DNA from: Uranotaenia lowii
Taxonomy: Eukaryota > Arthropoda > Insecta > Diptera > Culicidae
Assembly (NCBI RefSeq): GCF_029784155.1
Contig: NC_073691.1
Span: 146,322,496-146,386,495 of the forward strand
Direction: 5' to 3'
DNA: 64,000 bases
Of the stretch, positions 1-16,100 are shown piece by piece (position 1 is the stretch's first letter; each line of letters begins with the position of its first letter). The notes below the pieces were generated by a model. It did not search any database. It saw only the letters and a list, made by a program, of their open reading frames with translations, and had not been told where the DNA came from. The translations under genes were made by a program, and so were the position numbers.

Positions 1-3398
<3,398 letters not shown>

Positions 3399-4400
3399 AT
3401 GTTCATGGCTAACCCCCCTCGTTTACAGTTTTCCTTAATTCTTTCTAATATCCCGTTGGTTGGAGCGCTATTTAGAACGTTCTAGAATGTGATGACGACA
3501 GGTACCTTCTTGCTTTAACAACTTCAACTTAATCAAAACTTTTAACTGAGAAAATCACTATAGAGGTTCCAACTGAAATTTCTCTAACTTTTTCCAATCC
3601 TTACTCAAGTTCTTCCAACTCAATTGCATTTGAGACTTATTGTTGTTTCTGATTGTGTGTTTGTACGAATCCATCTATTGTTAAGAAAAGGTGGCACGCT
3701 CACGTGAAACTAGTGATAATTTTTTCTTCCACACCTTAGACGTAGCAGTTTTTCGGTAGCGATTGTTTATAAACATTTTTTTGCTTAGTGTTTAAACTCA
3801 GTGACGATTTCACACCTCTATATAAATCTGTATGTATAGGACCATTTTTTGGGCGTTGATGCGCGTAAACAAGCATTTGATAGATATAGTTAGATTATTG
3901 TTTTCACTTTGATTTTTTCTCTGTGCAAACAAAGACACCAGATTTCTTACATTTCAAATAATTAATTCGTTGATCTGAATTATATAAAGTTCGATTTTTT
4001 CGAACCACAACTCAAAATTGTTTGTAAGAATAGGTGATTTCTCGTCTCGCTCTCTCCCTCTCGATGGGGGACGATAAATAAGATTTAAGAAACCGAAATT
4101 ATTATAGAAAAATATGCATTTCGTTGATAAGCACCCCGACAAACCCGTTTAAAACCGATATAGCACAAATGAAAGTATCGCTACTGCACAAAACAAATAA
4201 AATATCTTAAACGATCAAAAGAGTCTTGATTAGTTGATAAGCTGCATAGATAGATTTTTTATACTTAACGTATTCGTGTAAAGATTGTTTCGTACGTTTC
4301 ATTTTTGTGCTGTTTCTTAAAGTGTAAATAACAGACTTGATTATGATAAGCTTTAAACATAGAATTAAGACAAAACGAGAAATAAATTAATGATTTTTTT
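3399..4400 (+). other. ci: 3' UTR of ci (inferred)
   Basis: AT-rich sequence after the ci stop codon, with no ORF. Candidate polyadenylation signals AATAAA lie at 4196-4201 and 4381-4386, the second followed by a T-rich stretch. The transcript end is inferred, not observed. Confidence 0.5.
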
Positions 4401-6036
4401 TTTCTAAAACAAGTTTTGGTGTGACATTATTACTTCGAAATACTTCCCAAATGTCATTATTTATTAGATGAAAATAAACTAAACAAATACAATTTTACTT
4501 AAATAATCCAAAAGGATAAAATTCCCAGAAAACATATAAACGATTTCTATAATATAATTATCATTCAGGTCAGAGTTCCTTGTCGTTTTAAAATAACGAA
4601 AAATAGTACATCCTCAACATTTCTCCATACGTTTAATATCTACGCATACAAAACCGCCGAAATCTAGGCTTTAACTGTTATACAGGTACCTATTTGGAAT
4701 TTTAAATATCCAGCTGCCTTTCGAGCATATCGAGAAAAAGATAGTAGAATTTTTCTAAAAAAGCACGTGGTTTGAAAGTTAAATGCAATGTTGATATTAT
4801 CGAACAAATATTATTCATGAAAAATGATACGGCGATCTTTAATGCACTCTTAATTATGTACCCAAAATAACTTCTAAAACTTGAAAGAGCTTTGAAAAAT
4901 ACGCACAGAAAAAAACATTTCCAGACTTTTCCTCTGGTTGAGATGACCACTTTTATTTCTAAATGAAATTGAATTTTGAAAAAAAAAATCCATGTTTTCT
5001 GTCTTTTATCTAGATGCATATAATAAACATGGTAGGTTCATACCTACTAAAGATTATTCTGATTCTCAACGCTGAACATTATTGATGAACTCTGATTCTG
5101 ATATCTCAAAATTATTTCAGATTCTGAGTTGCCAGATTTCAGATTAAGATTTCCGTCTCATATTTCAGATTTAGATTCAGATTTCAAACTCAGATGTCGG
5201 ATACTGGTATCAAACATATTCGGATTCGGAATTTTCTTTGAAATTACAAAACTTTTAAATTGATATCGTGGTCAAATATAAGATCAGATTGAACAAAAAA
5301 AATAATCACATCAATATTGGGGGTTCAGATCAGTAGTTGATATTATGGCAAAAATGAACACTGATCTTAATTCGATATTTTAATATCAGATACCTATCTT
5401 GTATTTCGCTTTCTTACACAGATTCCTGCACCTAGAAGAACAGCTCAATGAAAAACATGAAATGTTCTGTCAAATAAAAAAGCCAATTTTGGAAATAATG
5501 AAAATTACCTATTTTGTGGATTTGTAGAATTTGTATTGAAAACCGCTTTTTTGACAAATCTCATCCATTGAAATCCCCATTTTTCTACATTGGTAGTGCC
5601 ATTCTTCCCACTGAAAATCGCCTTAATTTAGGCTTGAACTGTTCTACGAATGTTTGTCAGCGTTTGAAACGTAGACACTTCATAAGCTTTTGCGAGCGGA
5701 TTTCTCTTGTGCTAAGCAAAACAAACACGTGCTGGTGTATTCCTATCCTCAGAAAATTCTTGGCACATTCCATTGAATAAAATATGAATTTTGGTACTTC
5801 AAGCTATGTAGGAAAAGCAAACAGTTATAAGGAATATTATTTCTGCGTTAAAGCGTTTCTTGCAAACAAATTTACACAGAGATCGATCTAAAGTTTTCGA
5901 AATTTCGAAAAATTAAATTAAGAGTTAGTCTAAAGTAAAAAAATTCGAATAGGATCAAACCGCAAATAAATTAATTGTATAGTTTGTTATATGAAAATAT
6001 AAACCATAAACAAAATTTAAAAGAATACACACATAC
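4401..6036. other. AT-rich intergenic DNA with a degenerate ATTCAG-type simple repeat
   Basis: No convincing gene in any frame. Around 5050-5240 the sequence keeps repeating variants of CAGATTCTGATT/TTTCAGATT, a decayed simple repeat. The remainder is unremarkable AT-rich DNA between the convergent ci and SLC26 genes. Confidence 0.5.
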
Positions 6037-6180
6037 CTTTTGCTTATGGAAACGATTCTGAGATCTTTGAGAAACTCGACATCTTTTCTTCGTTGCTAAC
6101 ATGGATGACACTAGTGAAAACCGCTGAATAGTCATCTTTAGTCAAGATGTATTCCAAGGTATCCGGAACCGAAGCCAGAT
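6037..6180 (-). other. Exon-like block of unknown identity
   Basis: On the - strand a pyrimidine-rich acceptor (TCTCTTTCACAG) precedes 6180 and a consensus donor (CAAAAG|GTATGT) follows 6037. The block is 144 bp and richer in GC than its surroundings. One frame (phase 1 entry) reads 43 codons, LASVPDTLEYILTKDD..., then a TAA just before the donor; the other two frames stop earlier. If coding, it would be a last coding exon followed by a UTR intron. It lies 3' of the SLC26 stop on the same strand, so an alternative end of that gene is possible. I do not recognise the peptide. Confidence 0.2.
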
Positions 6181-6960
6181 CTGTGAAAGAGAATGGAACA
6201 CAATTTAGGCATACATTGCGTAATTTTTTCTCAACATTTATATATTTTCTATTCATTAATCTATCAAGTTTTGAACATTGTATCAGTAAAATGGTAGAAC
6301 AATGATGCCAGTACAGAACGTCATATTTTTTGGGAAAACATCCCCGGTTTTATTTTGAAATATACATTGAAGGGTAATTTCGGGTGGCAAATGATATCTG
6401 GGCGGTGAATGGCTACTTGTTGATAGTATCTTTCTTACAATGAATCCTGATTCATCTCTCTTAGTTCCCAAAGTTTTGAAAAAATGCCACTCAAAGTGCG
6501 ATGATTTGTACAAAGTTTCCGCAAAACAAAACTTTACATGCGTTTTTCTCAGTTTGATTTTTTTCACACATGGGACTCATAAGTGCATGGAAGGGCAGAT
6601 TAGGTCTTCTCGTACAGTGCGGTATACCCTTTTTAGAGCATATGATAGCATTACCTCGAATCTTGTATTCATCATACAACCCATTACACGACCATGCCAT
6701 TGGAGTTTAATAAAAATGTTAAACATAAGAAGCGTACATTTTCTGCATTCTACCAATTATTTATTGAAATTAGAGCAGTTCTAAGATGTATTGTTTCGTT
6801 TCCTTCGGGAGGTGGAATCTAACAGGACAGTTTCGGTACATGAACAGAATTTAAAATAGTACATTTTATTTTCAAATATGACTAGCATCCCCAATTGCTA
6901 ACTTCAACAATCGCTATTTTATTGTGCTTTGTTTAATCCTATTACAGCGAAATCTTTTGT
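6181..6960. other. Intergenic DNA, nothing recognised
   Basis: Short ORFs on both strands overlap each other without family motifs. No terminal repeats or RNA gene signatures were seen. Confidence 0.4.
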
Positions 6961-7145
6961 ATATCACTTTATTTTTTTCGTACTTTTATTCACTTATGCC
7001 TTCCGCAAACGGTTTTCTTACATACTTAATCTTAACCTAGTCTTAGGAAAAACAAGTTTGGCGTCTAAAGTTAAAATCTTTGTCGAGCGTAAACGCTCAC
7101 AATAAATAATGCATCCTAGAGGTAACGATTAATCACAACTGGTTG
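6961..7145 (-). other. 3' UTR of the SLC26 gene (inferred)
   Basis: Sequence downstream of the transporter stop on the - strand. TTTATT on the + strand, i.e. AATAAA on the - strand, occurs at 6985-6990 and 6968-6973, giving two tandem candidate poly(A) signals about 155-180 nt after the stop. Confidence 0.45.
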
Positions 7146-10100
7146 TTAGGCCCCCACTTGATCGTCCAGTGTCCAGCACTGAACAGGCACTTCTTCCAAC
7201 GTATGGCCATGCTTGAATAACGGTACGAACTTTTCAGCGTCCAGCCGGAATGCCGTGTGCTGTGCAGCACGTTGCCAGTTCCAGAATACAACCGGCCTTC
7301 GTTGAAGTCCAAGGTCTTCCACGATACTAGCTAAAATTTTGGCAACTGTCGAGTCGATACTATTGATAGCAGTACCATTGATAGCGATGGCGTCTACAGA
7401 ATTTTGCTGCGACAGTTTCAGTATACGAGATTTCAGATATTCTGCAGATGAATACATGAGAGATTGGTCTGGTGCCACGACCAAAAGATCAAAACCGTTG
7501 ACCTTTTCGATGTAGTAGGCAATCTTCGGACGCGAGGTATTGTACAGTACGAAGCAAAGATTGACAGCGATTCCTATCACCATACCATACTCTAAACCTA
7601 ACAATAAACAAGTCAGCAACGTGACAAAAAAGGGTATGATATCTATTTTCTTTGTCCGCCAGATTTCAGCTGCCGCGTGGAACTCAACCATGAAAAACAT
7701 AGCGGCAATGATGACTGCTGCCAGGGTAGCTTTCGGAATGAAATAGAATGTATTGGCTAAGAGACCCAAAGCAAGCAGCACTACCAGCCCCGTTGTAACT
7801 CCACCGGCAGGAGTTCTTACTCCGCTGTTGTTGTTGACGGCCGATCGTGTGAAGGATCCCGTTACCGGCATCGAAGAAAAGAATGAACCAGCAATGTTGC
7901 ATAACCCTAGGGCAATCATTTCCTGCGTTGCATCAATTGTTTTACCTTTCGAGAATGCCTTGGCGATGGCAATGCTCTCCAAAATTGCGATCAACGGTAA
8001 CGCAATAACCGAAGTTCCTAGCTCAGAAACCATGTCGCTGAACTCGTACGTCTTATTACCTACCACTGTCGAAAACGGTGGCAGCTGAACTGGCGGCAGG
8101 CCGGATGTTACATTCCCTAAAATAATTATACCATAATGGAAACTAGATCATTGTTTGATTGGAGAAAATTTAAAAACTTCAATTACCGGTTAGCAAAAAA
8201 GGCGTATTTCCGGTGCTGCTCAAACCGTAGGCTAGCAGTGTACCTCCGATGACCACGATGGCATTCCTAGATAGGGCTAGATACTTTCCAAGCGATCGCC
8301 AGCGACCACCCAGATCTTTCAGGCGCATCATGAGCAACAGGAGAACGATGGTACCGATTCCTAGCACCGAATCCCACAGCCTGGTCAGATGGATATTGTG
8401 GATGACATTTTCCCAGGATTCCAAAAATTCGTTGGATTTCCCATGCAGACCCAGCAACGATTTGATTTGACCACTTGCAATGGTTATGGCAGCAGCTGAA
8501 GTGAATCCGGCCGTTACCGGCATGGAGATAAATTGTACCAGGAAACCTGAAATAAAAAAAATCGATTAAGAATTGATTGATACACACACCACTATTATTT
8601 CCTTCTACCCATATTGTGATGGACAAAATCGTTCAAGGTTTCACGGGTAGAAGCCCCGTCGTCATTGGCGAGGACTTAAACGCGTGGGCGGTAGAATGAG
8701 GTAGTCGCCTTACAAATCCCAGGGGTCAGCTCCTACTGGAAGCCCTGGCAAAGCTGAACATAGACCTGGGGAATGTAGGCGATACAAGGACCTACCACAC
8801 GAATAAGAGCGAGTCCAATTTCTTTGGTGGCGGCTGGACGAGCGACTGGAGGGTAAGCTCGTGTTGGCACAAGTAAATATGCGGACAGGTAGAAGAGGTA
8901 CGACAACAGGAGCACGTCTCTGGTAGACAACACAATTCGACCGGAACGTCTTTGTCAACGTGTTAAATTAGGAGCGGAACTTGGAAAACCTGTCCGCAGA
9001 AAACCTGACGAGGGCACTCGCACGCGCATGTGACGTTGCGACGACGGAAATCGCGGACCTGCGTACTAGCTGCCTACGGTCTAGATGATATATACAGACG
9101 AGGACGCGGGGGGGTGCCGCAGGAAACGTGTCCGAACAAACTGCGCGAAAAGTCAACGAACTGTTCGCACAGCACGAGGAAGTTTCATGGTCGGGGGTCC
9201 CATATCACTGGGACAAGCGTGACGAGGAGGAACTGCGCGACATTTCCAAGTCCTTTCAGTTGAATAAAGCTCCGGGTCCGGATGGCATCCCTAATGTAGC
9301 AGTGAAGGCCACGCTCATGGAACACCCTGAAATGTTCCGGTCATCACTGCAACAGTATGTGGATGAGAGGGTCTTTCCAGACGAGTGGAAGCGGCAGCTA
9401 TTGATGCTCCTGCCAAAACCGAGTAAGCCACCAGGTGACCCATCAGCATATTGCCCGATATTTCTCCTGGATACTGCTGGAAAGGTGCTATAGAATGCAG
9501 CTCTACACCGAAATGCGAACGGCCTATCCGATAAACAGTTCGGTTTTCGGAAAGGCCGCAGCACGGTGGATGCCATTCAACTAGTCATCGAAGGGGCAGA
9601 CGAAGCCAGGCTGAAGAAGAGGAGAGGAGACCGTTTTTGCGCAGTGGTCACCCTTGACGTGAAGAACGCCTTCAACAGCGTCAGTTGAGTTGAGTTGAGT
9701 TGAACAGTGAGAATCTCGGCAGGAGTTCCACAAGGATCGATACTTAGCCCGGTATTGTGGAACATCATTTACGACGAGCTGCTGAGACTGCGTCTCCCCA
9801 TGGCACAGTGGTCCAGAAATGAAATTTAGCGGGAAACAATTATTTGCGCTCTTGCCTTAGGTTTAAGACATTTGGTGTCCAAGACAAAGTTGTACAACAT
9901 CACAAGGCGCTACTTTTGAATGAAACATTTTTAGGGTGGTTCATAAAACTCCTTAGATACGAAAATTATTTTTTTACTGTAAGGAGATAGTGCTGTATTA
10001 TGTTCAGCAATTATGTAGAACAACATAATTGATGAAACTTTGTAAAAGACTTTGAATGTCTATCTATTAACGTTTAGGTTTTATGATGAGTTTTCGTGTA

Positions 10101-13100
10101 CAAGTTAGGGTGGTCCTACAAAAACAAGTTTTTTTATTATAACTTTGTTGGGTATCAACTTATCAAAATCATGTGTTCGGCAAGTATTTAGCAAATCATC
10201 ATGCGCATCTTTTGTAGCACACAGATTTCTAATATCTACTTTTGATTCGCAGTTATCATTAATTTTGTGTTCAAAAATGGCCGTTTTGTATGAGCCATAA
10301 CTTCAAATGAAGCAAACCAAAAAATTCAAACTTTAATTCATTTGAAAGAACATGTTAAAATCTACATTATATCAAAAAACTGCAGAGGTGTTTTTTGTTT
10401 AAAGCTTTTTATTTACATTTGAACTTGACCAAAATTGCCATTTTTCATATAACCTTTCTATATTATTTTTGACTACTTTTGGCTGCGTGAGGAATAACCG
10501 TACACATCGTAACATTTATATCATCATTATAGTTAACAGAAACGGAAAAACGGAAAAAAGTTTATTTGAGAAATCAACAAAAAATTCATAGAAAATAAAA
10601 ATAAACACTTATATTCTAGCAATAATGAAACTAATAAAAAAACGCGTTAGGGGTCACAAATCAAATGACGGCTGGATTCAGCAAGGCTGATTTTTTAATA
10701 TTTCATACATTTTCTATTGGATAATGAGAAGTATGGATCTGATGTCAGTTCGGTTACAGATACGGAGTTGAACGGACGTGTTTTAAGATTGCTTAGCGTG
10801 TGGTTATTGTGAAGACACAGAATACAAAATGGAGCCCAAGCGAGAAAAGACTGTCAAATTTCATTTCGGGAATCAGACGCGTAATCCAACTAATGGCGAA
10901 GTTTTTAATTTCTTTCGGAAAAATGGATGGAAGTGTGACGACCTAAGTGCCATGTACCGGGAAGATTTTAGTTTATTGGTGAAATTCCAATCGGAAGAAT
11001 TTTTGCAAATGGCAATAGCGAAGCTGGATAATCCGGTGCTCTTCGAGTATGCAGACGGCAGTTTAGTAAACGTGACAGTTTCTGAAGCCAATAGATCGCT
11101 CAAATACCTAAGGATTTTTGGTCTTCCACCGGAGGTAGAAGACCACTATATTTCTATTGTTTTAACGAGGTTTGGGAAAGTGAAACAACTGGTTAGGGAG
11201 CGATATTCCATAGACTCTGGGTTTCCCATTTTAAATGGGGTCAGAGGCGTCTATATGGAAGTAGAAAATGAAGTACCAGCTAACCTTGAGATTCAATATA
11301 TCAAGGCAAAAATTCATTATGAAGGCATGCGTAAAGAATGTTTCGTGTGCGGGGCATTGGATCATTTGAAGGTTCATTGTCCCAAAAAAAGAAACCTGAA
11401 CATTAGGCTGCTGGGTAATAAAGAGAACAGTTCGTTTGCTAGTGTTGTGGCAAATGGCATCAACGTTTTGACGGAATCGAAAAAAAAATCGACACTATCT
11501 AGAAAACCGGTCACCTCATCTGTGTTGGATACTCGGAGAATTGAAGTAGCTGCTGATGTCACCGTTGAGATAGGCGACAACGTGGATACAGTAGAGGACC
11601 ACGGTAATCCTCGTGTGCTATCTGGAAATCAAGATCACGCTTTGGCAAACAACGTTGCATGCGATAAGGCGGAAGAAAACGAACGAGTGGAAAATGCTGG
11701 CGAAGAATGGCGTGAGGTAGAGAAGAGAGAAAAAACGAAAAAACGAGACAGAAGATCTTTCAAAGAAAAGGGTGAAGAGACTTCGGAGAACGAGACGCCT
11801 GGACGAAAGCAGATCATCGTTGCAGCCAAAGGCGAGGATTATCATCGAATGCAGGCCAGATTTTCGAGGTCACGTGAAACAAGGAGTGCCTCTTGCGATT
11901 TGATTCGAAGAAAAAAGTAGATCGTTGAACACTGATTGCCAAATAATTTGCAACAATAGTTTAAAAGTTTGTATGCGTAAACTATGAATACAACCAGATA
12001 GGAAAAAGTGATAAATTGGTGTATAAAAAGAGATAAATTGATTTTCGGCATACTTGTTTTTGATAAGTTTGTTAGTCATAATCGCAAAGTAGCAGTTGAA
12101 GCTATCATACTAATGAAGAACAATTGATGGAAATGTTGTAAACCCAAAAGATCGTAAAGTTAGGTTAAGATTCGTTTTAAATAAAAAAAAATAAATAAAA
12201 ATTTTGTAATTCCACAAAAAAAAAAAAAAAAAAATGTCAGGAGGAGTCTTTTAAAAACATCCTCCAGACTAACCACACGATCGAACTTTCTGGAGTGGTT
12301 TCCTCGAAATCTTCGTGAACTTCTGTTTCTTGTTTCACCAGCTTCTTCCGAATACATGCCTATGGGTAAAATATGATGTTTTTTGACTGCTGCTCCATGC
12401 ACTAACAATTTGTGTACGGTTGGAGAAACGGGATATCAGCTATATAAATTGTTATAAAGCCGAGTTTCTTCAGCATACCCTTCAAACGAGCTACTGTTGA
12501 TAAATGGTTAAAATCACGTAAAACTTTTCCAAAAGCTGAACATTCAGTGCAACTTCAATCCGTTTCTCGAAGAATTTCCTGGCAATATTTCCTGTATTGG
12601 AATTCCCACCGGTGACCCTAGGCTCATCAATACATAAGTTCAGTTGTTCTTTTAGTATGTTTCGAAGACTTTGACGCCGTTCATTCACTTCTATATTGGT
12701 TTTCCTGACTCTCCAAGTGGGTTTGTCCATACAAGACGATCTGCGATCTTCATGAACATTTCCAACGAATCTTGTTAGATCTACATTTTCCTTAGCAAAA
12801 ATGAATGATTCATTAAATCTACATTGAAATAATTTGAAGATCAAAAGAAAAAGGTTCGTTCTAAATAAATTTACACCTGCTGTGGTTTGAGCTACCATAT
12901 GCTCCACATTTGAAAATCAATCGAAGCATTTTTTCCGGAAATGTAGAATTATATTGTAAATATTTCAACAACCTTTCCACTGTATGACCCACCAAATTAA
13001 TTTAATTAATTAATTTCTTTTTCAATGTTAATTTCGAAAGCTTCGGATCCATTTTTAACAGAACTTCAACCACATCTTTTTCACTAGACCCCTTTAGCCA

Positions 13101-16100
13101 GTGAACGACTATAACTTTCCCTTCAACGTTCATCACGAATAATCGAAACTCTTGAACTGAAAACTGTGTGGTTTACTTGGGTTTGATCAAAATGATCACC
13201 GGAGAAACCAAAACTGGCTTTCACAGTCAAAAGGACATAAGTGAATAATAACTCCTTCTAAGAAAAATACAATTCAAGGCTTTCTTGTTGGGTAGTTAGT
13301 AATTCATTGTTTTCAATTTATAGTTCTATACATTAATAATCAAGAATCCTAATTTTTTATTTTTCATTTGTGCCTCTCTGGCTATGTAAGTCTTTCAAAA
13401 TTTTTACAAAAGGTTATGAATAGGAAACTCTGCTTTTGTAGTGGTAAAAAATTAAGAATTATTGACTAAGGGTGCGAAAGCAAAGAAGAATTCCATGTCG
13501 CAGAGCAAAAGTCATATATTTTGTTTTATGAAAAATGGCAATTTTGGTCAAGTTCAAATGTAAATAAAAAGCTTTAAACAAAAAACACCTCTCCAGTTTT
13601 TTGATATAATGTAGATTTTAACATGTTCTTTCAAATGAATTAAAGTTTGAATTTTTTGGTTTGCTTCATTTGAAGTTATGGCTCATACAAAACGGCCATT
13701 TTTGAACACAAAATTCATGATAACTGCGAATCAAAAGTAGATATTAGAAATCTGTGTGCTACAAAAGATGCGCATAATGATTTGCTAAATACTTGCCGAA
13801 CACATGATTTTGATAAGTTGGTACCCAACAAAGTTATAATAAAAAAACTTGTTTTTGTAGGACCACCCTAACTTGTACACGAAAAATCATCATGTAGCGG
13901 AGCGGTCATCGAAGTAAACGATCGCGTTTTAGTTCGTTTCACAACTCTCTTTTTATTAATCGTAATTCATTCTTATATATACCCTAAAAAAAGAAATGAA
14001 CTTAGTTCATTCTGAACAGAACTAAGTTCATTCTCTCTCTATATCTCTTTTTGGCTACTCAGTCAACACCTGTTTTTTTCTTCAATTGACTTGCCAACAA
14101 GAACTTTTCTGGGCCCCGGACCCACTCGAGTTCTTGCTGACAAAGTTGAATAAAAAAACAAAGCTGATGAGTAGCAGTGTTCGCTTCTTGGTACCCTGGC
14201 CAATAACCTTTTGCAAACCTACTTTGTGTGGGAATTGGCCTCAGGTCCGTTACATCTCCCCCTACTATCTGAGTTTGAAGCTATTCTAGAAGAGTATAGC
14301 TTCAAAACAGGGGAGTGCAGGAATCTAACTTTTATCTAGCTAATTGAAGATCCAAAATGCCGACCTTGGTTGAACTCCAAGCTTGCGGTGTAGTTAACTG
14401 AAGTGCTGAGCCATCCTTTATATCGTTCCTGTTGCTGCCTTGTTATTTTTCCCAATCTGTGTGTTGGCTGGGGCTTATCTGCTATGGTTGTTGTCTCTGT
14501 GCTTCCGGTCGCTGTTTGCTACTGTAAAGATTAGGATAGTTTGCTGGTTTACTGCTGTTCCGATTGCAGCTGCTTAAACCCGTTCAATTTGCTTTTATTT
14601 GTCCTCCTTTGGCGGAGTGAACCAGCCGTTCTTCTTGTGGATTTGGACCAACGATTTGAAACTCTGCTGTGCACGCGTCAAGCTGTCCTGGCCCTATGAA
14701 TGATTCTTGGTCACACCAAATTGTATTCGGACTGTACCCTTGACTAGAGTGGCCGCTTTCTGCATTATAATCGCCTCGACCGTGTATACTGAACTTCAGC
14801 CTTGTTCCGTAAACCACTCCATACAGATTTCACCACCCACCAGTACGTAACCACCGAATGAACGACCCGAACGAACTGTGGCTCGAAAAGATGCCTCTCC
14901 TTCAAGGTGATGTTGAGCAGGATGCTGTCCTTGTCCCTCCTTCTTCTTCAGCAGGACAAGATCGTTGTGCAACGGGCGGTCCGGGTCGACCGACATCAGC
15001 CGTATGTTCCACTCGTAAATCGAAACGTTGACCAGCTCTATCGAGTATATGTTGCTCTTGCACGAATCAGACCGGTAGATGTCCCGTAGTTCCTTCATCA
15101 ACCGATCGGTCGCCTGTACCGAACCTGAGAATGATCCGTTCAGATAATCTTGTCGTTGACTTCGACTTAGTCTTTCTAGAGTTGCTAGATGTTCTACTTT
15201 TATTTCGTATTTCTTGGCTATACCCCGTGCATTTCCAGATCCTCCTCGCCTTCGCTGTCCTGATCGCTTTCGCTCGACGTCACCCTCTCTGTTTTTTTTC
15301 GTTTCCATGCCCAACGTTAATAGATAGACATTCAAAGTCTTCTACAAAGTTTCATCAATTATGTTGTTCTACATAATTGCTGAACATAATACAGCACTAT
15401 CTCCTTACAGTAAAAAAATAATTTTCGTATCTAAGGAGTTTTATGAACCACCCTAAAAATGTTTCATTCAAAAGTAGCGCCTTGTGATGTTGTACAACTT
15501 TGTCTTGGACACCAAATGTCTTAAACCTAAGGCAAGAGCGCAAATAATTGTTTCCCGCTAAATTTCATTTCTGGACCACTGTGCATGGGAGTGAGACTTG
15601 TGGGATTCTTCGACGATGTTATTCTCCTGGCATCGCACCCATCAACCGGAGAGGTCTAGCTGCTCGCCACAGTAGCGATTGAGAAAGTGGAAAGTTGGAT
15701 GCGCTCCAAGAGCTTGCGTCTGGCTCACCACAAGACCGAGATGGTGCTGATCACCAACCTGATTTCAGCACAATCAGGGACGATAACAGCTGGACTAAGC
15801 GCAATCGCATCCAAGCGTGCGATCAAGTACCTACCTGGGATGATGATCTACGACCGGCTGAGTTTAAGGGCCCACGTCGACTACGCCCGCAAAAGAGCGG
15901 CAATGGCGACAGCAGCCCTCTCGCCGGCCATCCATGTCTAACAACTCGGCGATCAACTGCAGCAGAAGCAGGGTACTGGCGAACATGACCTCGTTCATTA
16001 TGCGGTACGGAAGCGCACCCTAGAAGGCAGCCTTGAGCAGGCAGTATAAAGCTCTGCAGCGTGCAGCGGCTGATGAAACTGCAAGTCATCAGCGTATACC

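Larger units (their letters stand above)
9804..15583 (-). mobile_element. Transib-family DNA transposon with CACAGTG termini and CATGG target duplication
   Basis: Both ends read CACAGTGGTCCAGAAATGAA inward, and the element is flanked by CATGG at 9799-9803 and 15584-15588. Removing it and one CATGG restores the reading frame of the interrupted R1-like RT. Transib elements make 5-bp duplications and have termini of the CACWRTG kind, like the RAG heptamer. The interior - strand carries transposase remnants matching the Transib/RAG1 catalytic core. The terminal inverted repeats are very long: left 9804-10448 (645 bp), right 13528-13892 plus 15313-15583, the right one being split by a later insertion with loss of about 9 bp. 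Two later insertions (10749-12233 and 13893-15312) account for much of its length. Confidence 0.85.

Noticed and set aside
3954..4142. Small minus-strand ORF in the ci 3' UTR
   Set aside because: AT-rich, no motif, no splice signals; chance frame.
9804..9842. A full RAG-type recombination signal (heptamer, 23-bp spacer, nonamer) at the Transib end
   Set aside because: The heptamer is exact but the nine bases after a 23-bp spacer (AAACAATTA) match the nonamer poorly; no better match at 12 bp.
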